Notes under the pieces: model-generated
Database searches by the model: none
Told to the model about the DNA's origin: nothing
Seen by the model: only the letters and a program-made list of their open reading frames with translations
Part shown: in pieces, positions 1-8,009 of the stretch
Position numbering within the stretch: the first letter of the stretch is position 1
How the letters are laid out: each line of letters begins with the position of its first letter
Assembly: GCF_900163645.1 (NCBI RefSeq)
Contig: NZ_FUKM01000046.1
Span: 62,001 to 126,000, forward strand
DNA: 64,000 nucleotides
Source: Halomonas citrativorans
GTDB taxonomy: Bacteria; Pseudomonadota; Gammaproteobacteria; Pseudomonadales; Halomonadaceae
Direction of reading: 5' to 3'
Translations under genes and position numbers: made by a program

Positions 1-200
1 AGCGATAAAGCATTATTATGAAGCCTTCCAATCAATGCCTGATAAGCCTCATTAAGCTCATCATCAGCCGCTTGATACGTTTTCGCTGAACACTGCGTCA
101 TTTCCGCTTGGGTTTCAGGGCTAGCACACTCTTCATTAGCGCTTACCAAGCTGCTGAAGATCAAAAGCCACATGCCTGCCCATCGTGAAAGTAGTCGCAT
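1..200 (-). CDS. LprI/DUF1311-like secreted protein, partial
   Basis: The reverse strand reads from ATG at 200 to the left window edge without a stop, giving the first 66 residues of a protein. It begins with a signal peptide (a basic MRLLSRW start, a hydrophobic core, cleavage near VSA-NEE). The mature part carries the pattern C-x6-TQAEMTQC followed by Tyr, AD and ELN residues, which is the hallmark of the LprI N-terminal (DUF1311) fold. Members are periplasmic or membrane-anchored proteins; a few inhibit lysozyme, most have no assigned role. The gene is cut by the window edge, so its length and any C-terminal domain are unknown. The family call rests on motif recognition. Confidence 0.7.
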   Translation of the reverse strand, partial: MRLLSRWAGMWLLIFSSLVSANEECASPETQAEMTQCSAKTYQAADDELNEAYQALIGRLHNNALS

Positions 201-295
201 CGTCGTACCTATTTGGTGAATAAAGCCAACGTGGTAGCAAGAACGCTACCTGCCTTACAGGTTAGCCTCTTTTTCATTCGCCCATAACGGCAAAA

Positions 296-315
296 CGCCA
301 GCATTTCTGCTGGCG
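296..315 (-). terminator. Hairpin terminator downstream of zinT
   Basis: A perfect 8-bp stem with a 4-base loop lies 35 bases past the zinT stop. On the reverse strand it is followed at once by a short GTTTTG stretch, which fits an intrinsic terminator with a short T-tract. Confidence 0.6.
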
Positions 316-350
316 CCCATCGACTAGCTATAAAATAAGGTGGCTCGACC

Positions 351-1028
351 TTAATGAGCGGTCATTTCTTCAGCGATTTCATCACCGTCTAAATCGGACG
401 GATAGTAGGTCGGCCAGTGAGAGACTTCTTCCAACAGTGCTTCGCGATCATCGCCCCAATAGAGGTGAAAGTGGTGCGCGTCGGTTGGGTAGATATCGTG
501 GTCGCTGAATTGAATGTACTGAGGAAGATTTTCAGCGCTCTCACCCTCTAACTCGAAAATAAACCTCACGCCACGATTGCCTGCGTCGTAGGTTAAAATC
601 TCGTAGCCGTCATATTGATACTCGCCCGTGCTCTCTTCGCCGTCTTCATAAAAAGTGACGTTATTGCCTTCAATAACGATGCGGTCAACCGCTGTTTGGT
701 AACCGGTGTCGTAGTACTCCTTGTGCTCTTCAGCCGTTTTATCGCCATGCTCGGCTTTATGAGCAAACACCTCATCCAGCGTGCCATCCTCTAAATAAGG
801 ATAAACGGACTGCCAATCACCTTCCCAATCGGAAAGAGGACGGTCCGCTACTTGGTCATCACTGAAATGCCCGGAATAAATATCACTACTGTGGTCGTGC
901 GAATGACCATGGGAGTGATCATGGTCGTGGTGTTCATGCTTGTCATCTGCAACCACCGACTGAATACCCGCCAATGCCAGCAAGCTGATGGCTAATGCGC
1001 TGAGTGCTTTTGATGAAAGTAATGGCAT
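351..1028 (-). CDS. zinT: ZinT-type periplasmic zinc-binding protein
   Basis: This 225-residue protein has a signal peptide (residues 1-27), then a histidine-rich stretch with repeated HxH units (about residues 30-48) and then a ZinT/YodA domain starting around GHFSDDQV. Conserved metal-binding features of the family are visible, including the HAKxEHG-like segment in the middle and a HHFHLYWG motif near the end. ZinT scavenges zinc (and cadmium) in the periplasm and is thought to hand it to the ZnuABC importer, which is not in this window. The length matches the family with an added His-rich linker. A palindrome-like sequence resembling a Zur operator sits upstream, and a hairpin terminator follows, so the gene appears monocistronic. 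Confidence 0.9.
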   Translation of the reverse strand: MPLLSSKALSALAISLLALAGIQSVVADDKHEHHDHDHSHGHSHDHSSDIYSGHFSDDQVADRPLSDWEGDWQSVYPYLEDGTLDEVFAHKAEHGDKTAEEHKEYYDTGYQTAVDRIVIEGNNVTFYEDGEESTGEYQYDGYEILTYDAGNRGVRFIFELEGESAENLPQYIQFSDHDIYPTDAHHFHLYWGDDREALLEEVSHWPTYYPSDLDGDEIAEEMTAH

Positions 1029-1079
1029 TTTTCAGACTTCCTTTTTCAGCAAATGAATGGTTCTTGAACCAGCAATAAA

Positions 1080-1097
1080 GATACTTTATAACATAAC
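1080..1097 (-). promoter_or_regulatory. Candidate Zur operator for zinT
   Basis: The 18-base element reads GTTATGTTATAAAGTATC on the zinT strand and matches its own reverse complement at 12 of 18 positions. Its core ATGTTATA resembles gammaproteobacterial Zur boxes. It lies about 52 bases before the zinT start, where a repressor site would be expected. This is inferred by eye only. Confidence 0.4.
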
Positions 1098-1149
1098 ACT
1101 AATCAAACAAAGCATATTGGCTTGAAGCGTTAAAAGCACCTAACGGTTC

Positions 1150-1386
1150 TTGGCGGCAAGCTGGTCGACCATCCTCGTAACGATCATGCGGGATCCGACA
1201 CGTCACCATATGCGTGTGATCCATGATGAACATGGGACATGGCTTGGCATTATTACCCTTGAAGACGTTATCGAAACGATTTTGGGGCAAGATATTGTAG
1301 ATGAAACGGATAAAATTCAGAATCTTAGAAACCATGCCAAGCAGCGTTGGCTCAAGCAAGTAACGTCCGACACACCCCTTCACTAG
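1150..1386 (+). pseudogene. Remnant of a CNNM/CorC-like CBS-domain protein
   Basis: The open frame encodes 78 residues whose middle part (VIHDEHGTWLGIITLEDV, then ETILG, DIVDETDKI) is the second half of a CBS pair as found near the C-terminus of DUF21/CNNM (YfjD, CorC/HlyC) membrane proteins. The membrane domain and first CBS motif are absent, and no homologous sequence is evident upstream. The frame opens at TTG 1150 without a convincing ribosome site, and its first 15 or so residues do not look like the family. It ends normally about 40 residues after the CBS motif. The best reading is a decayed 3' end left by a deletion. Confidence 0.65.
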
Positions 1387-1504
1387 CTGGCCCTTAGCGA
1401 ATATTTTAACCCCCTATGGCTGAAAAATAATGTGTCTCGCCATGCACCGAGTTTATGCTTATAGTCACTAACAATAAGCGCTTCGGCTACATGGGAGGCC
1501 CTTT

Positions 1505-2467
1505 ATGCTGCTTTATGGACTGAGTTTATTAGCCGGTATTGTGCTTTTAACGCTAGGTGGCGAAGGATTGATTCGCGGCGCCGTCGCCGGGGCCAAACGG
1601 CTGGGCGTATCACCGCTGTTTACCGGACTGGTGATTGTCGGCTTTGGTACCTCATCGCCTGAACTGGTGGTCTCGATCCATGCCGCCATGAACCAGCAGC
1701 CCGACATTGCGATTGGCAATGTGGTCGGCAGCAATATCGGCAATATCTTGTTGATTCTGGGCCTTTGTGCGCTTATCTGCCCACTGACCACCCAGCCCCA
1801 AGCGCTTAAGCGCGATGGGTTGGTAATGATGCTCGCCACTGGGCTGTTTATTCTTTTAGCGTTTAACGGCAGCTTGGGGCGTTTTGATGCGTCGGTGCTA
1901 CTCGCAAGCCTGGCGGCTTATCTGGTATGGGCCTACCGCAGCGAAAGCGGCCAGCACTCCCCTTCTGCCGAGCTACACACGGCCGAGGCAGAAGAAGTGA
2001 CCAAATTGCCCAGCAGCACGCTGTTTATCGTGGTGGCTTTAACCGCCGGGCTGGCTCTACTGATCGGCGGCTCCCAACTGCTGCTTTATGGCGCCGTCGG
2101 CATTGCTCAGGCGATGGGGATTTCAGAAGCGGTTATCGGGCTTACCATCGTGGCTATCGGCACCTCACTACCTGAACTCGCGGTATCGGTGATCGCGGCG
2201 CTGCGGCGCCATGCCGATGTGGCGGTGGGCAATATTCTTGGCAGCAATATCTTTAATTTACTCGGCATACTGGGCGTCTCCGCCTTTCTTCAGCCGCTAC
2301 CGCTTGTTGAGCGCATGGCATCCTTTGACCAGTGGGTAATGCTGGGCGCCTCTGCGCTGCTTATTGCTTTCCTCTATACCGGCCTACGCTTATCGCGTGG
2401 TGAGGGGTTATTGCTCCTGGTAGGATATATAGCGTATTTAACGGCCAGTTTTACGGTGATTAGTTAG
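1505..2467 (+). CDS. Calcium/sodium antiporter, CaCA family (YrbG-like)
   Basis: This 320-residue inner-membrane protein has about ten hydrophobic segments arranged as two homologous halves. Each half holds the alpha-repeat signature of the CaCA superfamily: GFGTSSPELVVS with GNVVGSNIGNI in the first, and AIGTSLPELAVS with GNILGSNIFNL in the second. The conserved acidic residues in these repeats coordinate the transported cation. Proteins of this type (E. coli YrbG) exchange Na+ or H+ for Ca2+. Length is typical. A good GGGAGG ribosome site lies 7 bases before the ATG. No partner genes are apparent; the next gene follows in the same direction after about 60 bases. Confidence 0.9.
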   Translation: MLLYGLSLLAGIVLLTLGGEGLIRGAVAGAKRLGVSPLFTGLVIVGFGTSSPELVVSIHAAMNQQPDIAIGNVVGSNIGNILLILGLCALICPLTTQPQALKRDGLVMMLATGLFILLAFNGSLGRFDASVLLASLAAYLVWAYRSESGQHSPSAELHTAEAEEVTKLPSSTLFIVVALTAGLALLIGGSQLLLYGAVGIAQAMGISEAVIGLTIVAIGTSLPELAVSVIAALRRHADVAVGNILGSNIFNLLGILGVSAFLQPLPLVERMASFDQWVMLGASALLIAFLYTGLRLSRGEGLLLLVGYIAYLTASFTVIS

Positions 2468-2526
2468 GCTTTGTACGAAAACGGCTTGAGCTCGACCATA
2501 CGGCGCTAACGGCATAAGGAAGCACA

Positions 2527-3072
2527 ATGATTCTTGGTACTCTAGGGCCTGAAGGCAACAATCATGCGCTGGTCGCTGGGCGCTATCTCAAACACCGGGT
2601 ACCGCAAGGTGGCCAATGCATTTTCTTCGATACGTTTGAGGCGGCTTTCGAGGCACTTCAAGCCGGCGAACTAACCCATGTACTGCAATGTACGGCCCAC
2701 TTCAGTCATGCCGACTGCGTAGGTCGCTATATGCATCGCGCCTTTCCAGTCGATACGTTTATTGCGGGCAGTAAGCCGCTGGCGCTGCTCGCCCGTCGTG
2801 ATACTCCCGAACCAGAGCACATCGCGCTTCAGCCTGCCACGCGTTACTACACTGATTTAAGCGCGTTCAAGACGATCATTGAGGCACCGACAACCGTCGA
2901 CGTTGCCAATGGATTAATCGAAGGTCGTTATCAGGCCGGCATTTGTGCAGAAGAAGCACTGGTCCAGGCACCTGATACGCTAACCTTGGTACGCTCGCTT
3001 GGACCGGCCATTGATACCTGGGTAATCTACGCGACCACAGCGCTAAATGAGGATTCGCCGCTGCACTTATAG
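2527..3072 (+). CDS. Prephenate-dehydratase-like protein
   Basis: The 181-residue product begins ILGTLGPEGNNHALVAGRYL, which resembles the opening strand and loop of prephenate dehydratase-type domains (G-P-x-G-T/N-x-x). It is shorter than a full PheA dehydratase plus ACT protein and lacks an ACT regulatory domain. The usual catalytic Thr-Arg-Phe segment is only weakly recalled by PATRYYTD. Comparable short proteins are sometimes labelled BacA-like (bacilysin pathway), but nothing nearby supports antibiotic synthesis. It could bind a small ligand without catalysing dehydration. It is convergent with the TRAP transporter, ending 30 bases from it. No signal peptide is seen, so it should be cytoplasmic. 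Confidence 0.5.
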   Translation: MILGTLGPEGNNHALVAGRYLKHRVPQGGQCIFFDTFEAAFEALQAGELTHVLQCTAHFSHADCVGRYMHRAFPVDTFIAGSKPLALLARRDTPEPEHIALQPATRYYTDLSAFKTIIEAPTTVDVANGLIEGRYQAGICAEEALVQAPDTLTLVRSLGPAIDTWVIYATTALNEDSPLHL

Positions 3073-3101
3073 CGCACATCGGCAGCGACGAACCCGGCAA
3101 G

Positions 3102-4892
3102 CTAGAGTGCGAAGATAATCAGCGCGCCCACCACCACAAGCACCAGGCGCAGCCAGAGCGCTTTATGGACAATGACGCCAAAGGAGATCGCCCCCAAGCC
3201 TACAGCCACCTTGGCGGTATCGAACAGCGCACCAGCGGGGTCAAAGGCAAGCCGAATCATGTCAGGGTTAGCGACCATTGCTAACGGAATGATATAAAGC
3301 CCGATGCCCAGCGCCATGGCCTTCAGCGCTACCTTAAGCCAGTTCTCTCCCACCATGCCCGCCGCGATAAAGACACCACCACACACCGGCGGTGTAATCG
3401 TCGACAGTAGCGCATACCAGAAGACAAACAAGTGCGCGAGGAGCGGTTCAAGCCCAAGCGATGTCAGTGCAGGTCCCGCCACAGAAACACAAATGACATA
3501 GGCGGCCGTCGTGGGAACTTCCATGCCCAGAATCAAACATGCCAGTGCCGTCAACAAAAGCGCAGGCCACAGCATATCGTTGGAAAGCGACAGGATACCG
3601 GAGGTAATTTTCACCCCAAGCCCGGTCAGCGAAAGCACGCCTATCACCAGCGAGGCGCAAATAATAATCGCGCCAATCATCGCAATCTGCCGCCCAGCGG
3701 TCACCATGGCGAGCATAAACCGGGTTATAAAACCGGACAGGGAAAAACGGAGTGTGACGTTAAAAAACAGCAGGGCCAAACTGGCGAAAATGGCAATGCT
3801 CGCCGCATACTGAGGGGTGTATCCGCTAATAAAAATACACGCCAGCAGCAACACAAAAGGGACCGCAAAAAACAGTGAGGTAATCAATACCTCTTTACGG
3901 CTGGGTTGCTCGCTTTTATCCAAAGGCTGCAAGTCATGCCGAGTCGCGTAAGCATTAATCCCCACCCAGACCGTCAGAAAGTAAAGAAACGCCGGTAAAA
4001 CAGCCGCCGCCATAATCTGTGTATAGGGGGTTCCAGTGAGCTCCACCATGACGAAAGCACCCGCACCCATCAAGGGCGGCATAATTTGCCCACCCGAGGA
4101 GGCCACTGCTTCCACCGCCCCTGCCAGGGATTTCGGATAACGCAAACGCACCATGGAGGGAATGGTAATGGCCCCGGTAGACGCCACATTGGCGGAGGCC
4201 GACCCGGAAATGGACCCCATCAGCGCTGAGGAGATCACCGAAACTTTAGCCGCGCCACCGGTTAACCGGCCCGCCACGGCACTTGCCAGATTCATAAATC
4301 CTTGACCTGCCTCGCCCGCGTTAAGCACAGCACCAAAAATAACGAAAATCGCGACGACGCCCACACTGACACCGGTAAGTGACCCCCACAGCCCGCCTTC
4401 GGCAATGGTCAGCGTGCCCACCATGCTTGGCAGGGGAATACCTGGGTGACCAAACGTGCCAGGCACATACTGTCCAAAAGCGCCATACAGCAAAGCGAGC
4501 AACGCAACCAACGGTAAGGGCCAGCCAATAGCACGGCGCGCCGCTTCAAGCGCCAGAGCGATCAAAAAAAGCCCAATACCCATTTGCAGATGGCTATCGA
4601 TAAAACCGTACTGGTTGGCCAGTGATGCTTCGTTAAGGGCGATATAACCGCAGGCCATCACACCAAGTAGTGTCAGCACCCAGCCACTCGCCCGCTGCCA
4701 AGGCGTTTTGGCCATAAATATCAGCACCCAGGGTAGCAGCAATGCCATGTGCAGCGGGCGACTAATCAACGCAGGCGTTAACCCGTAAAAGATAAGCCCC
4801 AAGTGGAAAACCACGCTTAAGGTGCCCAGTGCTACCCAGCCACGCGCAGCGGGCGCCTCGTCGTCTAGCGTCGAAGTTGAAAAAAGTGTCAT
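3102..4892 (-). CDS. TRAP transporter fused permease (DctQM type)
   Basis: This 596-residue very hydrophobic protein fits the fused small-plus-large TRAP permease. About four N-terminal helices correspond to the DctQ part, and the rest to the 12-helix DctM part. It carries family landmarks such as GSISGSASANVASTGAITIPSM and SGGQIMPPLMGAGAFVM in the large subunit, and the later ITPPVCGGVFIAAGM segment. These transporters use an ion gradient, usually Na+, to import a substrate delivered by a periplasmic receptor. The receptor gene lies immediately upstream (4978-5946), separated by 85 bases containing a strong hairpin. The TAXI-type receptor and fused permease are a typical pair. The substrate cannot be read from sequence. 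Confidence 0.93.
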   Translation of the reverse strand: MTLFSTSTLDDEAPAARGWVALGTLSVVFHLGLIFYGLTPALISRPLHMALLLPWVLIFMAKTPWQRASGWVLTLLGVMACGYIALNEASLANQYGFIDSHLQMGIGLFLIALALEAARRAIGWPLPLVALLALLYGAFGQYVPGTFGHPGIPLPSMVGTLTIAEGGLWGSLTGVSVGVVAIFVIFGAVLNAGEAGQGFMNLASAVAGRLTGGAAKVSVISSALMGSISGSASANVASTGAITIPSMVRLRYPKSLAGAVEAVASSGGQIMPPLMGAGAFVMVELTGTPYTQIMAAAVLPAFLYFLTVWVGINAYATRHDLQPLDKSEQPSRKEVLITSLFFAVPFVLLLACIFISGYTPQYAASIAIFASLALLFFNVTLRFSLSGFITRFMLAMVTAGRQIAMIGAIIICASLVIGVLSLTGLGVKITSGILSLSNDMLWPALLLTALACLILGMEVPTTAAYVICVSVAGPALTSLGLEPLLAHLFVFWYALLSTITPPVCGGVFIAAGMVGENWLKVALKAMALGIGLYIIPLAMVANPDMIRLAFDPAGALFDTAKVAVGLGAISFGVIVHKALWLRLVLVVVGALIIFAL

Positions 4893-4929
4893 GCCCTATG
4901 CCTATCAGAAACGAGTCAACAACAAATAG

Positions 4930-4959
4930 CGACGCCACGAAGCGGGCCTCGTGGCGTCG
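4930..4959 (-). promoter_or_regulatory. Intercistronic hairpin in TRAP operon
   Basis: A perfect 11-bp GC-rich stem (CGACGCCACGA with its complement) and 8-base loop lies between the receptor stop and the permease start. No T-run follows on the reverse strand. It may stabilise the upstream receptor message or partly terminate transcription, lowering permease expression. Confidence 0.6.
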
Positions 4960-4977
4960 GCACTGCCTGGGAGAGAA

Positions 4978-5946
4978 TTAACGCAGCGATTCGGGAACGT
5001 CGATGCCTGCTTCCTCGTAATAGCGCAGAGCACCGGGGTGCAGCATACCTGCCATATTGGCAAGCTGGTCAGTCGTAATACCGCCCCACCACGCGGTCTC
5101 TTCGGCCATGGCATCACGGCGTTCCCAGAAGGTTTTGGTCAACATATACGCGGTTTCGTCATCCATTTGTGACGTGGTATACGCCATGACGGGTAACGAC
5201 GTGGTTTGTACGTCCTCATCAATACCTGGGTAGGTACCGCCAGGAATTACCTGACGCGGTGCGCCGGTCATGTCGATCTGCTCGTCAGTGAGACTCACCA
5301 TCGCAATCGGCATGCTCGCAGCCACTTCGATAATATTGGGCGTTGGGTAAGAGCTTGCGGTTACAAAGCCGTCAATCTGTCCGTTTTTCAACGCGTCGGG
5401 GCCACTGCCCAAGGCAGCATCGGCGACCTGTACACTCTCTTCCAATCCAAACAGCGCCAGGTAACGTGCGGCTTCACGTGCGCCGAACGTGCCCCGGCCA
5501 ATCAGGATATGTTTATCTTCAAGTTCCTCAATACCCACTACGCCTTTATCCTCGCCCAGAATGAAGTGCATGGTAATCGCTGGAATGGGAAACAGGCCGC
5601 GAATCTCCTGAAAACGTGGACTCTGGCGTTCAGCAAAAGGCCCTTCACCCGCCATGGCCTGGTCAACCAACGCAGGCGGCGTGGTAAAAACATAGTTACC
5701 CTGGCGCGCCATGACTTCCATCACGTTTTGCACCGAGCCTTGGCTCTCTTCCAGGGTAAGAATAATAGCGTCATCCGTGCCCTGGCGAATGGCTTCTGAT
5801 AACTCGACACCCATCTGATAATAAGCCGTTCCCGCCGTTGCCGATTTGTAGGTAACGCGAGTTTCCGCTTGAGCGGCCAGGCTAAGTGAAAGCGTGGTGG
5901 CTACGAGTAAGGGCGTGCATAAAGCAGAGCGTAGAAAGGGGAGCAT
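4978..5946 (-). CDS. TRAP transporter TAXI-family solute receptor
   Basis: The 322-residue protein starts with a signal peptide (cleavage near AAQA-ETRV) and continues with the TAXI receptor pattern: SATAGTAYYQMGVELSEAI, then ESQGSVQNVMEVMARQ and FAERQ. TAXI proteins bind small carboxylates or amino acids such as glutamate in the periplasm and deliver them to fused TRAP permeases. Its permease partner follows directly downstream. Length is typical. The middle part contains the usual VGIEELEDKHILIGRGTFGA segment. The gene is first in its operon, and the 505-base intergenic region upstream separates it from the divergent nhaD gene. Confidence 0.93.
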   Translation of the reverse strand: MLPFLRSALCTPLLVATTLSLSLAAQAETRVTYKSATAGTAYYQMGVELSEAIRQGTDDAIILTLEESQGSVQNVMEVMARQGNYVFTTPPALVDQAMAGEGPFAERQSPRFQEIRGLFPIPAITMHFILGEDKGVVGIEELEDKHILIGRGTFGAREAARYLALFGLEESVQVADAALGSGPDALKNGQIDGFVTASSYPTPNIIEVAASMPIAMVSLTDEQIDMTGAPRQVIPGGTYPGIDEDVQTTSLPVMAYTTSQMDDETAYMLTKTFWERRDAMAEETAWWGGITTDQLANMAGMLHPGALRYYEEAGIDVPESLR

Positions 5947-6451
5947 GTGTCAATTCCTGGTATCCAGCGACCTCAACGGCCTGATTTTTTTGTCGCGCTG
6001 AAAGAATAATAAACGCCAGCGGGCCAGGTCGTGAACAGTGCCCCGCCTAGCGCCGCTAACATTAGCATGTAATACGCCGAGCAGGAACGCTGTGCCTCAA
6101 CGGAGTAGCCCTACCAAGACAGCCCTATCCAGCACTGAATTCGATGCATAGGCAGCACTGACGGGCAATAATGGCAAACAAAGTATGGCACTCATCGTTC
6201 GTCTTACTGCATCGCTTATCGCTTGCAACTTTGGTTTATTATCATAAAGATTAATCACTGTTAAAATGTATCGCACTTTACCAACAAACTTACCATTAGC
6301 TAAATGGGTAATTTGCTAAAAAAAGATGCCATAGCGAGTTAATAAACGATCTTTATTCGGTTTTATTCTTTATTTAGAAAATAGGCAAGTTGTTATACTT
6401 AACGCCGCTTATTAACCCTTCCTACCACCTTTAAATAAGGATAAACGCATC
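5947..6451. other. Divergent intergenic region, TRAP receptor / nhaD
   Basis: No gene is seen in these 505 bases. The half nearest nhaD is AT-rich. It contains an inverted repeat at 6290-6311 (TTACCATT, 5-base gap, AATGGGTAA with one bulged G) and a TATACT hexamer at 6394-6399 that could be the nhaD -10 element, although no good -35 is spaced from it. The TRAP-proximal half shows no clear signal. Confidence 0.5.
6290..6311. repeat. Inverted repeat upstream of nhaD
   Basis: An 8-bp inverted repeat, with one extra G in the right arm, lies 140 bases before the nhaD start and upstream of the candidate -10. It could be an operator for a salt- or pH-responsive regulator, but no regulator gene is adjacent. 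Confidence 0.4.
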
Positions 6452-7927
6452 ATGTTGACGCAGGATTGCGACCCAAGCCAGCCGAGATTTTCTCGTCGCT
6501 GGCTTTTTTTGTTAGCCCCCTTACTATTTTTCTATAGTGTGTCGACCTTTGCTGTGACGGGTGAGATTGATTTAACGACATCTTTTATCGGTTTTTTTGC
6601 TGTCGCCATTTTTGTTTTGGCATATGCCTTGGTGATGGCAGAAGAAAAGATTCATATGCGTAAATCCAAGCCAGTGCTAATAGCGGCAGGTATTATTTGG
6701 AGCCTCATCGGCTGGGTGTATGTTCAAAACGGCATGTCAGAAACCTCAGAATATGCGTTTCGCATGACCCTTTTAGAGTTCACCGAGCTGATGCTGTTCC
6801 TGCTGGTGGCCATGACGTATATCAACGCCATGGAGGAGCGTCGAGTATTTGATGCTTTGCGCTCCTGGATGCTGCGTAAAGGATTTAACTATCGCACGCT
6901 TTTCTGGCTGACCGGCGGCTTGGCATTTATTCTTTCACCGATTGCCGATAACTTAACCACCGCGCTGCTAATGTGTGCCGTCATTACCAAGGTGGCCGAA
7001 GGTGACAAGCGCTTTATTAACCTGGCGTGCATTAATATTGTGGTCGCCGCCAATGCGGGGGGCGCCTTTAGCCCATTTGGGGACATCACCACGCTGATGG
7101 TATGGCAGGCAGGTATTCTTCAGTTCCAGGAGTTTTTTACTCTTTTCCTCCCTTCCTTGGTTAACTTCCTGATTCCGGCCATGATCATGAGCCTGTTTAT
7201 CAAGGATCAAAAGCCCGATAGCGTGCATGAGGATGTGCAACTGAAACGCGGTGCACGACGGATTATCGTGCTTTTCTTACTGACTATTCTAACCGCCGTC
7301 ATGTGCCACACATTCCTGAACTTGCCGCCCGTGCTCGGCATGATGACAGGGCTTGGTTATCTTCAGTTCTTTGGCTTCTACCTACGCAAGAGCCTGCCCC
7401 GTTCGCTGGAGCGTAAGCGTGAACGCTACAGTCGTCGTGGGGATAACAAGAAACTGGCGCAATTAGGTAGCGTGGTACCGTTTGACGTATTTAACCGCGT
7501 GGCACGGGCCGAGTGGGACACACTGCTGTTTTTCTACGGCGTGGTGATGTGCGTAGGTGGGCTTGGCTTTATGGGCTATCTTAGCCTGCTGTCCGATGCG
7601 CTTTATACCAACTGGGATGCCACGTGGGCGAACATTGTGTTGGGGGTGGTCTCCGCTGTGGTGGATAACATTCCCGTGATGTTTGCAGTGCTCACCATGC
7701 AGCCCGAAATGTCTGACGGGCAGTGGCTGTTGATCACCCTAACCGCCGGTGTTGGAGGCAGCCTGCTCTCTATTGGTTCAGCAGCTGGCGTTGCGGTTAT
7801 GGGCCAAGCACGCGGCTCTTATACCTTTATGGGCCACTTGCGCTGGACGCCGGTTATTCTATTGGGCTACATCGCCAGTATTGCCGTTCATTTATGGCTT
7901 AATGCAGGAAGCTTTACCGCCTCTTAA
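6452..7927 (+). CDS. nhaD: Na+/H+ antiporter NhaD
   Basis: This 491-residue inner-membrane protein has about 12-13 hydrophobic segments and the NhaD/ArsB-type ion transporter core. Recognisable motifs are SPIADNLTTALLMCAV, NAGGAFSPFGDITTLMVWQ, and near the end SAVVDNIPVMFAVL and GVGGSLLSIGSAAGVAVMG, each of which contains polar or acidic residues within membrane helices. NhaD exports Na+ (and Li+) in exchange for protons and is characteristic of halophilic and marine gammaproteobacteria, where it works at alkaline pH. The gene is monocistronic, with an AT-rich leader and a strong terminator shared with the convergent gene downstream. Start at ATG 6452 is preceded by AAGGATAAACGCATC, a good ribosome site. 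Confidence 0.95.
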   Translation: MLTQDCDPSQPRFSRRWLFLLAPLLFFYSVSTFAVTGEIDLTTSFIGFFAVAIFVLAYALVMAEEKIHMRKSKPVLIAAGIIWSLIGWVYVQNGMSETSEYAFRMTLLEFTELMLFLLVAMTYINAMEERRVFDALRSWMLRKGFNYRTLFWLTGGLAFILSPIADNLTTALLMCAVITKVAEGDKRFINLACINIVVAANAGGAFSPFGDITTLMVWQAGILQFQEFFTLFLPSLVNFLIPAMIMSLFIKDQKPDSVHEDVQLKRGARRIIVLFLLTILTAVMCHTFLNLPPVLGMMTGLGYLQFFGFYLRKSLPRSLERKRERYSRRGDNKKLAQLGSVVPFDVFNRVARAEWDTLLFFYGVVMCVGGLGFMGYLSLLSDALYTNWDATWANIVLGVVSAVVDNIPVMFAVLTMQPEMSDGQWLLITLTAGVGGSLLSIGSAAGVAVMGQARGSYTFMGHLRWTPVILLGYIASIAVHLWLNAGSFTAS

Positions 7928-7972
7928 GACAGATTGATACGCTGTTTTTTAACACACGCCCTCACCATAATA

Positions 7973-7999
7973 GATAACGCCCTTATCCAGGGCGTTATC
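7973..7999. terminator. Bidirectional terminator between nhaD and convergent gene
   Basis: A perfect 10-bp stem (GATAACGCCC with its complement) and 7-base loop lies between two convergent stops. T-rich sequence follows on the plus strand, supporting use as the nhaD terminator. Confidence 0.8.
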
Positions 8000-8009
8000 G
8001 TTTAGCTTT

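Noticed and set aside
3432..3878. Long plus-strand open frame opposite the TRAP permease
   Set aside because: It lies inside a clear membrane-protein gene on the other strand and encodes low-complexity Gln/Arg/His-rich sequence.
6304..6342. A 12-codon leader peptide upstream of nhaD
   Set aside because: No ribosome site, and it partly coincides with the inverted repeat.
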